A DNA stretch of 64,000 bases. Origin: Pseudomonas sp. 7P_10.2_Bac1 (GTDB taxonomy: Bacteria > Pseudomonadota > Gammaproteobacteria > Pseudomonadales > Pseudomonadaceae). Where the stretch lies: the NCBI RefSeq assembly GCF_025465935.1, contig NZ_JANLNV010000088.1:1-64000 (forward strand). Direction: 5' to 3'. The translations under genes and the position numbers were made by a program. Numbering within the stretch: position 1 is the stretch's first letter; each line of letters opens with the position of its first letter. The notes under the pieces are model-generated. The model searched no databases. It was not told the DNA's origin and was given only the letters and a program-made list of their open reading frames with translations. Below, piece by piece: positions 1-10,155 of this stretch.

Positions 1-96
1 GATGCCGGGAGAGCCGCGATGGGCCATGGATGGCCCGTGGCGGCGTGAGCGGGGCCGGAGTGAGGGAACCTGAGCGCAGCGAAGGCCGTACGCTGT

Positions 97-147
97 GGGC
101 GAGGCCTTTTTGGTACTTTTGTGACTGTTTGACAAAAGTGCCTCGCC
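97..147. repeat. Nested inverted repeat, dispersed-repeat-like
   Basis: An outer arm (97-104, gggcgagg) pairs with cctcgcc at 141-147. An inner arm (112-122, ggtacttttgt) pairs with acaaaagtgcc at 132-142 with one G-U. The sequence around it, with the phrase 'cctcgccgtaagggcgaaa', resembles a non-coding repeat I recall seeing dispersed in Pseudomonas genomes. I see no convincing gene in positions 1-320. Confidence 0.4.
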
Positions 148-183
148 GTAAGGGCGAAACCCGTAGATCGCCGTTGCGCATCC

Positions 184-234
184 AATGGATATGTACACCG
201 GGATAACGATTGAGTAATTGGGTACATATCCATT
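184..234. repeat. 13-bp perfect inverted repeat with 25-base spacer
   Basis: The arm aatggatatgtac (184-196) is repeated inverted as gtacatatccatt (222-234). It lies in the gene-free left end, downstream of the frameshifted MHS transporter. It has no T-tract on either side, so it is not a typical terminator. Its function is unknown. Confidence 0.45.
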
Positions 235-320
235 CGATGGGTAATGGCCACTTTGGGTTACGGATATATACACCGCCCCGATAAAAGCGCTTCGCGCCAG
301 ATCGCATCCTTGGGCAGCGA

Positions 321-1665
321 CTACAGATTTAAAGAAGCAGACCGCAAGGCGATTTTCCCTTCTGCGCCAGGCACATCGTGCAGTGATATCCGCGATGTTT
401 CCGGCAGCGCCAAACCACCTGCCAACGCGAGCACGGCAACCGCCATCAGGTAAAACGCAGGTGACAGGTTGCTGCCGGTGGTGCTGATCAGCCAGGTGGC
501 AACCAGCGGTGCCGTACCGCCAAACAAGGTGTAGGCCATGTTGTAGGTGATGGCCGACGCGGTATAGCGGGTACGGGTTGGGAAGGTTTCGGATAGTAAA
601 GCGGCGGTCACCACGCCACACAGCACCGCGCCAATGGCCAGCAGCATGACGCCGATAACCGACGCCGCGAACCCTCCGGAGCTGGCCATTAAAAAGGAGG
701 GGTACACCGCCACGATCAACAGTGCACAAGCGGTCATGACCGTGACACGACGCCCGACCCGGTCTGAGTACCAGCCCGCCAGCGGGCAGATGGCGGCGGC
801 GAATACCAGGGCGATCAACGACACCAGCAACGCCATTGCACGGCTCAGCCCGCCAGCCACTTGCAGGTAGGTGGCGAAGTAGGTGGTGAACATATAACGA
901 CAATGCGGTGAGTGAGACAAAGGCCCCCAGGCAGCAGATTGCCGCGCCATGGTTGCGCAAGGTCTCTTTGAGCGGGGAGTGGGCGACGTCATGCTCTTGG
1001 GTGACGGCCTGGAACGCCGGGGTTTCATCCAGTTTGCTGCGCATATAAAGGCCGACCAGTCCCAATGGTGCAGCGATCAGGAAGGGGACGCGCCAACCCC
1101 AGCTGTTCATTGCGTCTGCCGAAAGGGTCGCCTCAAGGGCGTAGGCCGCCACGGCGGCTGCGGCGAACGCGGAAAAGGTTGATACCGGTACAAAGCTGCC
1201 GTACCAGGCTCGTTTATGGTCCGGGGCATGCTCCATCAGAAAGGCACAGGCGCCTGCGTATTCGCCGCCAGCGGAAAAGCCCTGGGCGCAACGGATCAGC
1301 GTCAATAAAATCGGCGCCATCACGCCAATGGCCGCATAGGTGGGTAACACGCCGATCAACGTGGTGGCGGCAGCCATCAGCAGGATGGTCATGGCCAAGG
1401 TTCGCTTGCGGCCGATGCGATCACCGAGCATGCCGAAAATCACTCCGCCCAGCGGGCGAAAGGCAAAAGCCACAGCGAATACTGCAAAGGTCTTGAGCAG
1501 TGCTGCACTGGCATCTTCGCTGGGGAAGAACTGCTGCGCGATGGTGGTCGCCAAAAAGCCATACACGGCGAAATCAAACCACTCGACAAAATTGCCGATC
1601 GAAGCGGCGACAATCACTTTTTTGAGCGTTTTCGGGCTGACTTGCCCAGTCGTGGTAGTTGCCAT
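321..1665 (-). pseudogene. MHS-family (ProP-like) MFS transporter, frameshifted
   Basis: This would be an inner-membrane metabolite:H+ symporter of about 447 residues. Translating from the ATG at 1665 gives a typical MHS N-terminus (IGNFVEWFDFAVYG) and the loop motif GDRIGRKRTLAM. That frame runs to about position 890, after 'LTALS'. The family sequence then resumes one frame over with YMFTTYFATYLQ and continues to a stop at 321. The whole interval is 1345 bases, one more than a multiple of three, so a single extra base near 885-900 explains it. It lies just downstream of the itaconate-type LysR gene on the same strand, so it was probably an alternative carrier for the same substrate. A sequencing error would give the same picture. 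Confidence 0.8.
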
Positions 1666-1749
1666 GGGAGCCTCGAGCGTTCGTCAGTGATTAACCGATT
1701 ATCGAGGCTGTTGCATGGCAGGAGCGCTTCAAAAGTGCCCTCGGCGTAG

Positions 1750-2658
1750 TCAGGAGCGACGCTCGGCGCCGATGTTTTGCTGCAAGAAAATATTGATCAG
1801 GGTGCGTGTCACGTTGGGCAATGCCTCGAGGTCGCGCACCAGAATGCTGCGCTCGCGGATACGCCAGGGTTCATCCAGTTCGATGATCGACAAGCCCATG
1901 GTCTTCTGATGGCGCAGCGCCGAGGACTCGGGGAGGATGGCCAGGCCCACGCCAGCTTCGACCATGCGGCACATGGCTTCGAAGCTGTAGACCTTGATCC
2001 GCATGTTCAAGGTCTGGCTGCTCAAGGCGACCTGTTCATTCAAGAAGCGCAGCAGTGTGGTGCCTTCGTGCAAGCCAATGTGCGGGTAGGCGAGGGTTTC
2101 GGCCAGTTTGACCTTTTTGCGTTTGGCCAAGGGGTGATTGAGGGGGGTGACCAAGATGAGTTGGTCGGTGCTGAAGTGGATCACCTGCAATCCATCGGCT
2201 TTGATCGGGCCGGCGATGATGCCCATGTCTGTCGTACCGTCCATCACGCCCCGCACGATATCGCGGCTCAAGCGCTCCTGAAGATCGACTGTCACGCCGG
2301 GGCGTTCGGCCAGAAAGCCAGCGAGGATTTCCGGTAAGAACTCGGTGGCTGCGGTGGTGTTGGCAAAGATTCTGATATGCCCGCTGGCTTCGGCGCCATA
2401 TTCGGTGAACTCATTTTTCATGTAGTCCACCTGACGCATGATCACCCGCGCATGGTTGAGAAACAGCTTGCCAGCCGGCGTCAGTTCGACGCCCCGGCTG
2501 TCCCGATAAAGCAGGCTGCTGGCGAGGCTTTCTTCGAGGCTTTTGATCCGCGCACTGGCCGCCGCTGGCGACATGAATGCCTTGCGCGCGCCTTGGGTCA
2601 TGCTGGGGGATTCGGCGATTTGAATGAACAGGCGCAGGTCGACTAAATCGAAGTGCAT
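1750..2658 (-). CDS. LysR-type regulator of the itaconate locus
   Basis: This is a LysR-family regulator of 302 residues: an N-terminal winged helix-turn-helix (DLRLFIQIAESPSMTQGARK, then AAASARIKSLEE) followed by a periplasmic-binding-protein-like effector domain. I chose the ATG at 2658. The frame is open to a GTG at 2694, but the residues before MHFDLVDLRL are not LysR-like. It is transcribed away from ich, and the 142-base gap between them should hold the shared control region. Its position equals PA0877 of P. aeruginosa, so itaconate or itaconyl-CoA is the likely inducer (inference from context). Confidence 0.85.
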   Translation of the reverse strand: MHFDLVDLRLFIQIAESPSMTQGARKAFMSPAAASARIKSLEESLASSLLYRDSRGVELTPAGKLFLNHARVIMRQVDYMKNEFTEYGAEASGHIRIFANTTAATEFLPEILAGFLAERPGVTVDLQERLSRDIVRGVMDGTTDMGIIAGPIKADGLQVIHFSTDQLILVTPLNHPLAKRKKVKLAETLAYPHIGLHEGTTLLRFLNEQVALSSQTLNMRIKVYSFEAMCRMVEAGVGLAILPESSALRHQKTMGLSIIELDEPWRIRERSILVRDLEALPNVTRTLINIFLQQNIGAERRS

Positions 2659-2800
2659 GGCAGGTTTCCACTGGGCTTGAATGCTGTTCAACACAGTTGG
2701 CGTTAACTAGATCCGAACGCCCCCTTACGAAATCGCAGATTCACAGATCGCCGGGCTTTTAGCAATCTTGGTTAAAACAACAAGCCACGAGACATCACCG

Positions 2801-3628
2801 ATGAGCGATAACGAACTGTCCACCTGGATCGGTCGCACCGAGCAGATCCATGATCATCTCAGTCTGAACCTGGTTACCCGCATTGCCGCGACATTGGGTG
2901 AGCGCGTTCCGCAAGCCGGTGAGCCCTTGCCCGTGTTGTGGCAGTGGTGCTTCTTCCAGCCTGCCGTTGAAGCGGGCGGCCTTGGCGGCGACGGGCATCC
3001 GGCCCGCGGCGGTTTCCTTCCTGCGGCGCATAACCGCAATCGTATGTGGGCGGGTGGCCGCTTCGAGTTTTTCACCCCGCTCAAAGTAGGGGCCGACGCC
3101 ACGCGTCTTTCCACCATCACCAATGTTCAGGAAAAGCACGGCAGGACCGGCTCGTTGTTGTTTGTCACGGTCCAGCATGACTACCTCCAAGACGGGCAAT
3201 TGGCGATTCGTGAAGAACAGGACATCGTGTATCGCGAGCCTACGCCGCCCAAACTGGCTGGCGGCGCACCGTTACCGACAGGTACGTGGGAGGAGTCGGT
3301 TGCGCCCGATCCAACGTTGTTGTTCCGCTATTCGGCGGTCACGTTTAACGGGCATCGCATTCACTACGACTGGCCTTACGCGACGCAAGTCGAGGGGTAT
3401 CCGGGGCTTGTAGTGCATGGGCCGCTGATCGCCACGCTCGCGCTGCGCGCGTTTTGCCGTGCCCACCCTGACGCGCGTCTGCGCCGTTTTGCTTATCGCG
3501 GTTTGCGGCCATTGATAGCGCCGCAGCCCTTTGTCGTGGGCGGGCGAATCGTAGCGAAGGGCACAGCTGAGTTGTGGGCCGGAAATGCCGAAGGGATCGC
3601 ACAGCAAGGTGAAGTGACCTTCGACTGA
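2801..3628 (+). CDS. ich: Itaconyl-CoA hydratase (MaoC / FAS1-like dehydratase family)
   Basis: This 275-residue enzyme would hydrate itaconyl-CoA to (S)-citramalyl-CoA, the middle step of itaconate breakdown. It has the two-hotdog layout of mesaconyl-C4-CoA hydratase relatives: an N-terminal FAS1-like dehydratase half containing RMWAGGRFEF, and a C-terminal MaoC-like half with YSAVTFNGHRIHYD and VVHGPLIATL. The ATG at 2801 is preferred over an upstream TTG because family similarity begins there, although its ribosome site is weak. It is first in a six-gene run with the order of P. aeruginosa PA0878 onward. The assignment rests on family plus that gene order. Confidence 0.88.
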   Translation: MSDNELSTWIGRTEQIHDHLSLNLVTRIAATLGERVPQAGEPLPVLWQWCFFQPAVEAGGLGGDGHPARGGFLPAAHNRNRMWAGGRFEFFTPLKVGADATRLSTITNVQEKHGRTGSLLFVTVQHDYLQDGQLAIREEQDIVYREPTPPKLAGGAPLPTGTWEESVAPDPTLLFRYSAVTFNGHRIHYDWPYATQVEGYPGLVVHGPLIATLALRAFCRAHPDARLRRFAYRGLRPLIAPQPFVVGGRIVAKGTAELWAGNAEGIAQQGEVTFD

Positions 3629-3675
3629 CCGTCAGCCAATGGCTTTCAGCACAATAAATACAATAAGGATCAGAG

Positions 3676-4839
3676 ATGAATCCGTATCTGAACGACGACT
3701 ACAACGCGATCCGCGAGGGTGTGCGTGCCTTGTGCGCCGAGTTCCCGGCGGAATACTGGCGCAAAATCGACGAAGAAAAGGGCTTTCCAGAAGCCTTTGT
3801 CAAGGCCATGACCGAGGCCGGCTGGCTGTCGGCGATGATCCCCGAAGAGTACGGCGGCTCAGGATTGGGGCTGGCTGAAGCGTCAATCATTCTGGAAGAA
3901 GTCAACCACTGTGGCGGTAACTCCGGCACTGTGCATGGCCAGATGTACAACATGTTTACCCTGTTGCGTCATGGCAGTGAGGAACAAAAACGTTACTACC
4001 TGCCCAAGCTCGCCAGCGGTGAATTGCGCCTGCAGTCCATGGGTGTGACCGAACCGACCACGGGCACTGACACGACGAAGATCAAGACCACGGCCGTGCG
4101 CAATGGCGACACCTATGTCATCAATGGGCAAAAGGTCTGGATCTCGCGGATTCAGCACTCCGATCTGATGATTTTGCTGGCCCGCACCACGCCGCTGGCC
4201 GAGGTGCAGAAAAAGGCCGATGGCATGTCGATTTTCCTTGTCGACTTGCGTGAAGCCATTGGTAACGGCCTGACCGTGCAGCCGATTGCCAACATGGTCA
4301 ATCACGAAACCAACGAGCTGTTTTTCGACAACCTGCAGATCCCCGCCAGCAGTCTGATCGGTGAAGAAGGCAAGGGCTTTCGCTACATCCTTGATGGGCT
4401 GAATGCCGAACGTACTTTGATCGCTGCCGAGTGTATTGGCGATGGTCGCTGGTTCAACGAAAAGTCTGCGCAGTACGCCCGTGATCGCGTGGTTTTTGGT
4501 CGCCCGATTGGTCAAAACCAGGGCGTGCAATTTCCGATCGCCGAAGCCCATATCGAGCTGGAGGCCGCCGACTTGATGCGCTGGCGTGCCTGTGAAGAGT
4601 ACGACAACGGGCGCAATGCCGGCGCGGCGGCCAACATGGCCAAATACCTGGCAGCCAAGGCCAGTTGGGAGGCCGCCAACGCGTGTCTGCAAACCCACGG
4701 CGGGTTTGGTTTCGCCAACGAGTACGACGTGGAGCGTAAGTTTCGCGAGACCCGTTTGTATCAGGTAGCGCCTATCTCGACCAACCTGATCTTGTCTTAC
4801 GTGGCTGAGCACCTGCTCGAGCTGCCGCGTTCTTTCTGA
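3676..4839 (+). CDS. Acyl-CoA dehydrogenase in the itaconate operon
   Basis: This is a 387-residue FAD enzyme with the full acyl-CoA dehydrogenase fold. FAD contacts are visible in MGVTEPTTGTDTT (about residues 122-134) and the C-terminal QTHGGFGFANEYDVER. The usual catalytic Glu of the C-terminal YEGT motif is missing (the sequence reads YQVAPIST). Instead a Glu lies at about 245 in GLNAERTL, the place used by isovaleryl- and long-chain dehydrogenases. A good ribosome site (aaggat) precedes the ATG. It corresponds by position to PA0879. It is not required by the core three-step itaconate route, so it may feed a related branched C5 acid into it (inference). Confidence 0.88.
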   Translation: MNPYLNDDYNAIREGVRALCAEFPAEYWRKIDEEKGFPEAFVKAMTEAGWLSAMIPEEYGGSGLGLAEASIILEEVNHCGGNSGTVHGQMYNMFTLLRHGSEEQKRYYLPKLASGELRLQSMGVTEPTTGTDTTKIKTTAVRNGDTYVINGQKVWISRIQHSDLMILLARTTPLAEVQKKADGMSIFLVDLREAIGNGLTVQPIANMVNHETNELFFDNLQIPASSLIGEEGKGFRYILDGLNAERTLIAAECIGDGRWFNEKSAQYARDRVVFGRPIGQNQGVQFPIAEAHIELEAADLMRWRACEEYDNGRNAGAAANMAKYLAAKASWEAANACLQTHGGFGFANEYDVERKFRETRLYQVAPISTNLILSYVAEHLLELPRSF

Positions 4840-4872
4840 CCACGTTTTAACGTTTTGCATGGAGAACGCTGT

Positions 4873-6255
4873 ATGAGTCAGCACACTCAAGCGCTTACTG
4901 AGTTTTTGGCCAATCTGCAGTACGCACAGTTGCCTGAAGCGGTGATTGATCGCACCGAAGATTTGTTTCTCGACTGGCTGGGCTCGGCGCTGGCCAGCCA
5001 GGGGGCGCACCCGATCCCGCTGTTCGAGCGTTACGCCGCGATGATGGGCCCGGCCAGTGGCCCGGCCGGTATTGTGGTCAGCGGCAAAACCACCTCGGCG
5101 TATTTCGCAGCGTTGGTCAATGGCGCCAGTTCGCACCTGGTCGAACAGGATGACCTGCACAACAGCTCGGTGCTGCACCCGGCAACGGTGGTGTTTCCAG
5201 CCGTGCTGGCGGCAGCCCAGGCACTGGGTAAAACCGGGCGCGAGCTCATCGTTGCAGCGGTAGCGGGCTATGAAGCGGGGATTCGCATCGGTGAGTTTCT
5301 TGGCCGCTCGCACTATCGCATCTTCCACACCACCGCCACGGTGGGCACGCTGGCGGCCGCCGTAGGTGTCGGCAAGTTGATGGCGTTCAATCAAGTGCAA
5401 TTCACCCGTCTGCTCGGCACTGCCGGGACGCAAGCGGCAGGCTTGTGGGAGTTCTTGCGCGACGCGGCGGATTCCAAGCAGTTACATACCGCAAAAGCCG
5501 CCGCTGACGGCCTGCTGGCCGCCTACCTGACGGCTGAAGGGCTGACTGGCGCGCAGAACATTCTGGAAGGCGAGCAGGGTATGGCGGCCGGGATGTCCAG
5601 CGATGCCGATCCGCAGAAGTTGTCGGATGGCTTGGGCGAGCGCTGGGCGCTGGTTGAGACTTCGTTCAAGTATCACGCGTCGTGTCGTCACACCCACCCG
5701 GCGGCAGACGCATTGCTGGCGCTGATGCACCGCGAAAACCTCGGCGCGGACGACATCGCTGGCGTCACCACGCGCGTTCATCAGGGCGCCATCGATGTGC
5801 TGGGGCGGGTGCAGGTGCCGCAAAGCGTGCACCAGGCCAAGTTTTCGATGGGCACGGTGCTGGGCTTGATTGCCGTGTACGGCAAGGCCGGGTTACCCGA
5901 ATTTCATCAGCATGCGCTCACCGATTCTCGTGTGGCCGACTTCCGCGACAAGGTGCGCATGGTGCTGGATGAGGAGGTTGACGGCGCCTATCCGCAGCGT
6001 TGGCTGGGGCGCGTGGAGGTGACCACGGTTGCAGGGCAAACCTTGCACGGGCGCATCGACGAACCCAAAGGTGATCCGGGCAATACCCTGAGTCGTGCCG
6101 AGCTGGAAGACAAGTTTCGACGCCTGTTGGCGTTCTCCGGCGCGCGCACCGAGCAGCAGGCGACGCAGCTGATCGGCTTGGTCTGGCACCTGCGTGAGCT
6201 GAACGATTTGGGCGCGCTGACCACAACCACGACGCATGCAGGGAGCGCAGTATGA
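4873..6255 (+). CDS. MmgE/PrpD family protein
   Basis: This 460-residue protein belongs to the 2-methylcitrate dehydratase / cis-aconitate decarboxylase superfamily. Family features include FLDWLGSALAS near residue 40, AGYEAGIRIGEFLG, the helical-core stretch LGTAGTQAAGLWEF, and KYHASCRHTHPAADALLAL. The ATG at 4873 follows ggagaa. It overlaps the start of ict by four bases, so the two are translationally coupled. It sits where P. aeruginosa has PA0881. Because cis-aconitate decarboxylase makes itaconate and is in this superfamily, a role on an itaconate-like C5/C6 acid is plausible but unproven. Confidence 0.85.
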   Translation: MSQHTQALTEFLANLQYAQLPEAVIDRTEDLFLDWLGSALASQGAHPIPLFERYAAMMGPASGPAGIVVSGKTTSAYFAALVNGASSHLVEQDDLHNSSVLHPATVVFPAVLAAAQALGKTGRELIVAAVAGYEAGIRIGEFLGRSHYRIFHTTATVGTLAAAVGVGKLMAFNQVQFTRLLGTAGTQAAGLWEFLRDAADSKQLHTAKAAADGLLAAYLTAEGLTGAQNILEGEQGMAAGMSSDADPQKLSDGLGERWALVETSFKYHASCRHTHPAADALLALMHRENLGADDIAGVTTRVHQGAIDVLGRVQVPQSVHQAKFSMGTVLGLIAVYGKAGLPEFHQHALTDSRVADFRDKVRMVLDEEVDGAYPQRWLGRVEVTTVAGQTLHGRIDEPKGDPGNTLSRAELEDKFRRLLAFSGARTEQQATQLIGLVWHLRELNDLGALTTTTTHAGSAV

Positions 6256-7457
6256 ACACCCTCACGACTAAACCTCGCCCGCTTGACGGTATTACGGTTG
6301 TCAGCCTGGAACACGCTATCGCTGCGCCGTTCTGTACCCGGCAACTGGCTGATCTGGGCGCGCGAGTCATCAAGATTGAGCGTCCCGGTTCCGGCGATTT
6401 TGCCCGCGACTATGACGAGCGAGTCAATGGCTTGGCTTCGCATTTTGTCTGGACCAATCGTTCCAAGGAAAGCCTGACGCTGAACGTCAAGCAGGAGGAA
6501 GCGGGGCAGGTGCTCGACAAGCTGCTGAGCACCGCCGATGTGCTGGTGCAGAACCTCGCACCGGGGGCGGCACAGCGCATGGGGCTGTCTTTTGCCGACC
6601 TGCATAAGCGCTTCCCGCGATTGATCGTCTGCGATATTTCGGGTTACGGCGAAGGCGGCCCCTACGAGCAGAAAAAAGCCTACGACCTGTTGATCCAGAG
6701 CGAAGGCGGCTTTTTGTCTGTCACCGGCGGGCCGGGTGATGACGAGATGGCCAAGGCCGGTTGTTCGATTGCCGATATTGCTGCCGGCATGTATGCCTAC
6801 ACAGGCGTGCTCTCGGCACTGTTGTTGCGCGATAAGACCGGTGAGGGCGGCCGCGTCGATGTGTCGATGCTGGAAAGCCTGGTGGAATGGATGGGCTACC
6901 CGCTGTATTACGCCTACCAAGGCGCGACGCCACCGCCAAGAGCCGGGGCGGCCCACGCGACCATTTACCCCTATGGCCCGTTCCCGACCGGTGACGGCGG
7001 TACGGTGATGCTCGGTCTGCAGAATGAGCGTGAATGGCGGCAGTTTTGCGACAAGGTGTTGCTGAGACCTGATCTTGTCTCTGACACACGCTTTAATACA
7101 AACGCGCAACGTTCTGAGAACCGTACCGAATTGCGGGCAATCATTGTTCAGACGTTTGCCGCAATGACGGCTGATGAAGTGATTGCACGGCTGGACACGG
7201 CGTTGATAGCCAACGCGCATGTCAATGACATGGCCGGTGTCTGGGCGCATCCGCAGCTTGAGGCGCGTGATCGTTGGCGTGAGGTGGATAGCCCGGCCGG
7301 TAAGTTGGCGGCGCTACTGCCACCGGGGCGTAACACGGCGTTCGAGCCGCGTATGGATGCGGTGCCAGAGTTGGGGCAACACACCGACAGCCTGCTGGCG
7401 GAACTGGGTTATGAGGCGGATGAGATTCAGCGCCTCCATCAACAAGGAGCGGTGTGA
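6252..7457 (+). CDS. ict: Itaconate CoA-transferase (CaiB/BaiF, class III)
   Basis: This 401-residue class III CoA-transferase would activate itaconate to itaconyl-CoA using succinyl-CoA. The N-terminal half shows VSLEHAIAAPFCTRQLADLGA and IKIERPGSGDFAR. The catalytic aspartate of the family lies at about residue 175 in CSIADIAAGMYA, and YDLLIQSEGG precedes it. It starts inside the stop of the PrpD-like gene and is followed after 36 bases by ccl. Family and neighbours match the characterised P. aeruginosa gene (PA0882). The family alone would not give the substrate. Confidence 0.88.
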   Translation: MNTLTTKPRPLDGITVVSLEHAIAAPFCTRQLADLGARVIKIERPGSGDFARDYDERVNGLASHFVWTNRSKESLTLNVKQEEAGQVLDKLLSTADVLVQNLAPGAAQRMGLSFADLHKRFPRLIVCDISGYGEGGPYEQKKAYDLLIQSEGGFLSVTGGPGDDEMAKAGCSIADIAAGMYAYTGVLSALLLRDKTGEGGRVDVSMLESLVEWMGYPLYYAYQGATPPPRAGAAHATIYPYGPFPTGDGGTVMLGLQNEREWRQFCDKVLLRPDLVSDTRFNTNAQRSENRTELRAIIVQTFAAMTADEVIARLDTALIANAHVNDMAGVWAHPQLEARDRWREVDSPAGKLAALLPPGRNTAFEPRMDAVPELGQHTDSLLAELGYEADEIQRLHQQGAV

Positions 7458-7493
7458 GGCCGACGCCTCACTTTGCAAGCACGGAGCTGATAC

Positions 7494-8321
7494 ATGCACA
7501 CAACCCTGATTCGCTCGGCGCTGTTTGTGCCAGCCACGCGGCCGGAGCGCATTCCCAAGGCGCTGGACAGCGGCGCCGATGCCGTGATCGTCGATCTCGA
7601 AGACGCCGTGGCAGAAGACTTCAAAGTTCAAGCACGCGCCAATCTGCAGGCCTGCCTGGAGGCCAACCCTGAGGCTCGAGTGCTGGTGCGGGTGAATGCG
7701 CCGCAGCACCAGCAGCAGGCCGATGACCTGGCGCTGTGCGCGCGTTACCCAGGTGTGGTCGCGGTCTTGCTGCCCAAGGCCGAAAGCGCGGCACAGGTTG
7801 AGCTGGCCGCGTCTTGCGGCAAACCTGTCTGGCCCCTCATCGAGAGCGCTAAAGGTTTGCAGACGTTGCCTGAAATTGCCCGGGCCCGCCAGGTTGAGCG
7901 TCTGAGTTTCGGGGCGCTGGATCTGGGCCTGGACCTGGGATTGATGAGCGGCACGGCTGCGGCGCAGCGCATGCTTGACCAGGCCCGCTACGCTATTTTG
8001 CTGCACAGCACGCTGGCCCGTTTGGCGCCGCCGCTGGATAGCGTTTTTCCCGACATTAAAAACCCGGAAGGCATGACCCGCATGGCTGAAGATGCCCGAG
8101 ACATGGGCTTTGGCGGCCTGTTGTGCATTCATCCAAGCCAGGTGGCATTGATTCATGCGGCGTTTATGCCTGGCCCCGAAGAACTGGACTGGGCCCGTCG
8201 GGTACTGGACGCGGTCGCCACTGGGGGCGGGGTTTATGTCGTTGATGGGCAGATGGTCGATGCACCTGTGATCGGGCATGCCCGGCACGTTCTAAATCGG
8301 GCAGGCGTGACGTCTGCCTGA
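7494..8321 (+). CDS. ccl: (S)-Citramalyl-CoA lyase (CitE-like, HpcH/HpaI family)
   Basis: This 275-residue TIM-barrel lyase cleaves (S)-citramalyl-CoA to acetyl-CoA and pyruvate, ending itaconate degradation. CitE-family signatures are LFVPATRPERI at the N-terminus, DAVIVDLEDAV (metal ligand region), LPKAESAAQV, PLIESAKGL, SFGALDLGLDLG and CIHPSQV near the C-terminus. It follows ict by 36 bases and is followed by the TRAP transporter genes. The order matches PA0883. Confidence 0.88.
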   Translation: MHTTLIRSALFVPATRPERIPKALDSGADAVIVDLEDAVAEDFKVQARANLQACLEANPEARVLVRVNAPQHQQQADDLALCARYPGVVAVLLPKAESAAQVELAASCGKPVWPLIESAKGLQTLPEIARARQVERLSFGALDLGLDLGLMSGTAAAQRMLDQARYAILLHSTLARLAPPLDSVFPDIKNPEGMTRMAEDARDMGFGGLLCIHPSQVALIHAAFMPGPEELDWARRVLDAVATGGGVYVVDGQMVDAPVIGHARHVLNRAGVTSA

Positions 8322-9377
<1,056 letters not shown>

Positions 9378-9386
9378 GGCCTCAAT

Positions 9387-9422
9387 TGCCGCCGGTATTC
9401 ACAGATGCGCTTACCGGCGGCA
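9387..9422 (+). promoter_or_regulatory. Intercistronic hairpin after dctP
   Basis: An 11-bp perfect stem (tgccgccggta at 9387-9397 with its complement at 9412-9422) lies in the 138-base gap between dctP and dctQ. It has no T-tract. Such hairpins commonly protect the 3' end of the binding-protein message so that it exceeds the permease subunits; that role is inferred here. Confidence 0.55.
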
Positions 9423-9516
9423 TTGCCAAGGTGCGACAGCCTGCAAGGCCTGTCGCGCCTTGGCTTGATTGGTTTTAGTCGTCGCTTTGTGACCGCTCTA
9501 TCAAGGGAGATAGCCC

Positions 9517-10155
9517 ATGGACGCCTTTTTTCGTGTCTGGAACCGTGTGGAAGAAATACTGGTGGCGTTCCTGCTCGCAGGCATGACCCTGGTGACGTTC
9601 TCGTACGTGGTGTTCAACAACCTTTACGGTGTTTTTTATTCGCTGGGCGACTCTTTGCCCTTCGCCAACGACGCCATGCTCAGCATGGGTGACGGCATTT
9701 TGTATATCGCCCAGGAGATGACCTGGAGCGTGGCGCTGACCAAGGCCATGTTTGGCTGGTTGATCTTTGTCGGGCTGGCCTGGGGCGTGCGCATTGGCGC
9801 TCACATTGGCATCGATTTGCTGGTGCGCCAGTTCCGCCCTGAAAACCAGCGTCGCGTAGCGTTGCTGGCACTGGTGATCTGCCTGGGTTACTGCGCGCTG
9901 ATGGCTTATTCCAGCGAACAGTGGGTCGCCACGCTGTACAGCGTCGGGACCAGCGCCGAAGACCTGGACCGTTTCGGTATTCGACAGTGGCAGATCGTAA
10001 TGATCGTGCCGATCGGCTTTGCGCTGATGTTCCTGCGGTTCCTGCAAGTGTTTATCCGTGTGATCCAGGGTAAACAGCAAGGGCTGGGCATGCACAGTGA
10101 AGTGGACGAGGCCGTGAAGCTGGCCGAAAACGACACGTCGGAGACCGTCAAATGA
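9517..10155 (+). CDS. dctQ: TRAP transporter small permease subunit (DctQ family)
   Basis: This 212-residue membrane protein has four predicted helices: roughly residues 13-40, the segment containing MFGWLIFVGLAWGVRIGAHIGID, LLALVICLGYCALMAY, and IVMIVPIGFALMFLRF. The motif RIGAHIGIDLL is typical of DctQ. Its stop overlaps the start of dctM by four bases. The N-terminal half is somewhat longer than in many DctQ proteins, with an extra stretch before the second helix. Confidence 0.88.
   Translation: MDAFFRVWNRVEEILVAFLLAGMTLVTFSYVVFNNLYGVFYSLGDSLPFANDAMLSMGDGILYIAQEMTWSVALTKAMFGWLIFVGLAWGVRIGAHIGIDLLVRQFRPENQRRVALLALVICLGYCALMAYSSEQWVATLYSVGTSAEDLDRFGIRQWQIVMIVPIGFALMFLRFLQVFIRVIQGKQQGLGMHSEVDEAVKLAENDTSETVK

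Noticed and set aside
244-453. Short plus-strand open frame at the left end
   Set aside because: It overlaps the 3' end of the MHS transporter on the other strand, lacks a ribosome site and shows no domain.
3883-5433. Very long open frame on the minus strand opposite the acyl-CoA dehydrogenase and PrpD-like genes
   Set aside because: It is antisense to two well-supported genes. Its translation is rich in His, Arg and Gln with no family motif, a usual shadow of high-GC codon bias.
5988-7250. Long minus-strand open frame opposite ict
   Set aside because: It is fully antisense to a confident CoA-transferase gene. The composition is non-protein-like and there is no ribosome site.
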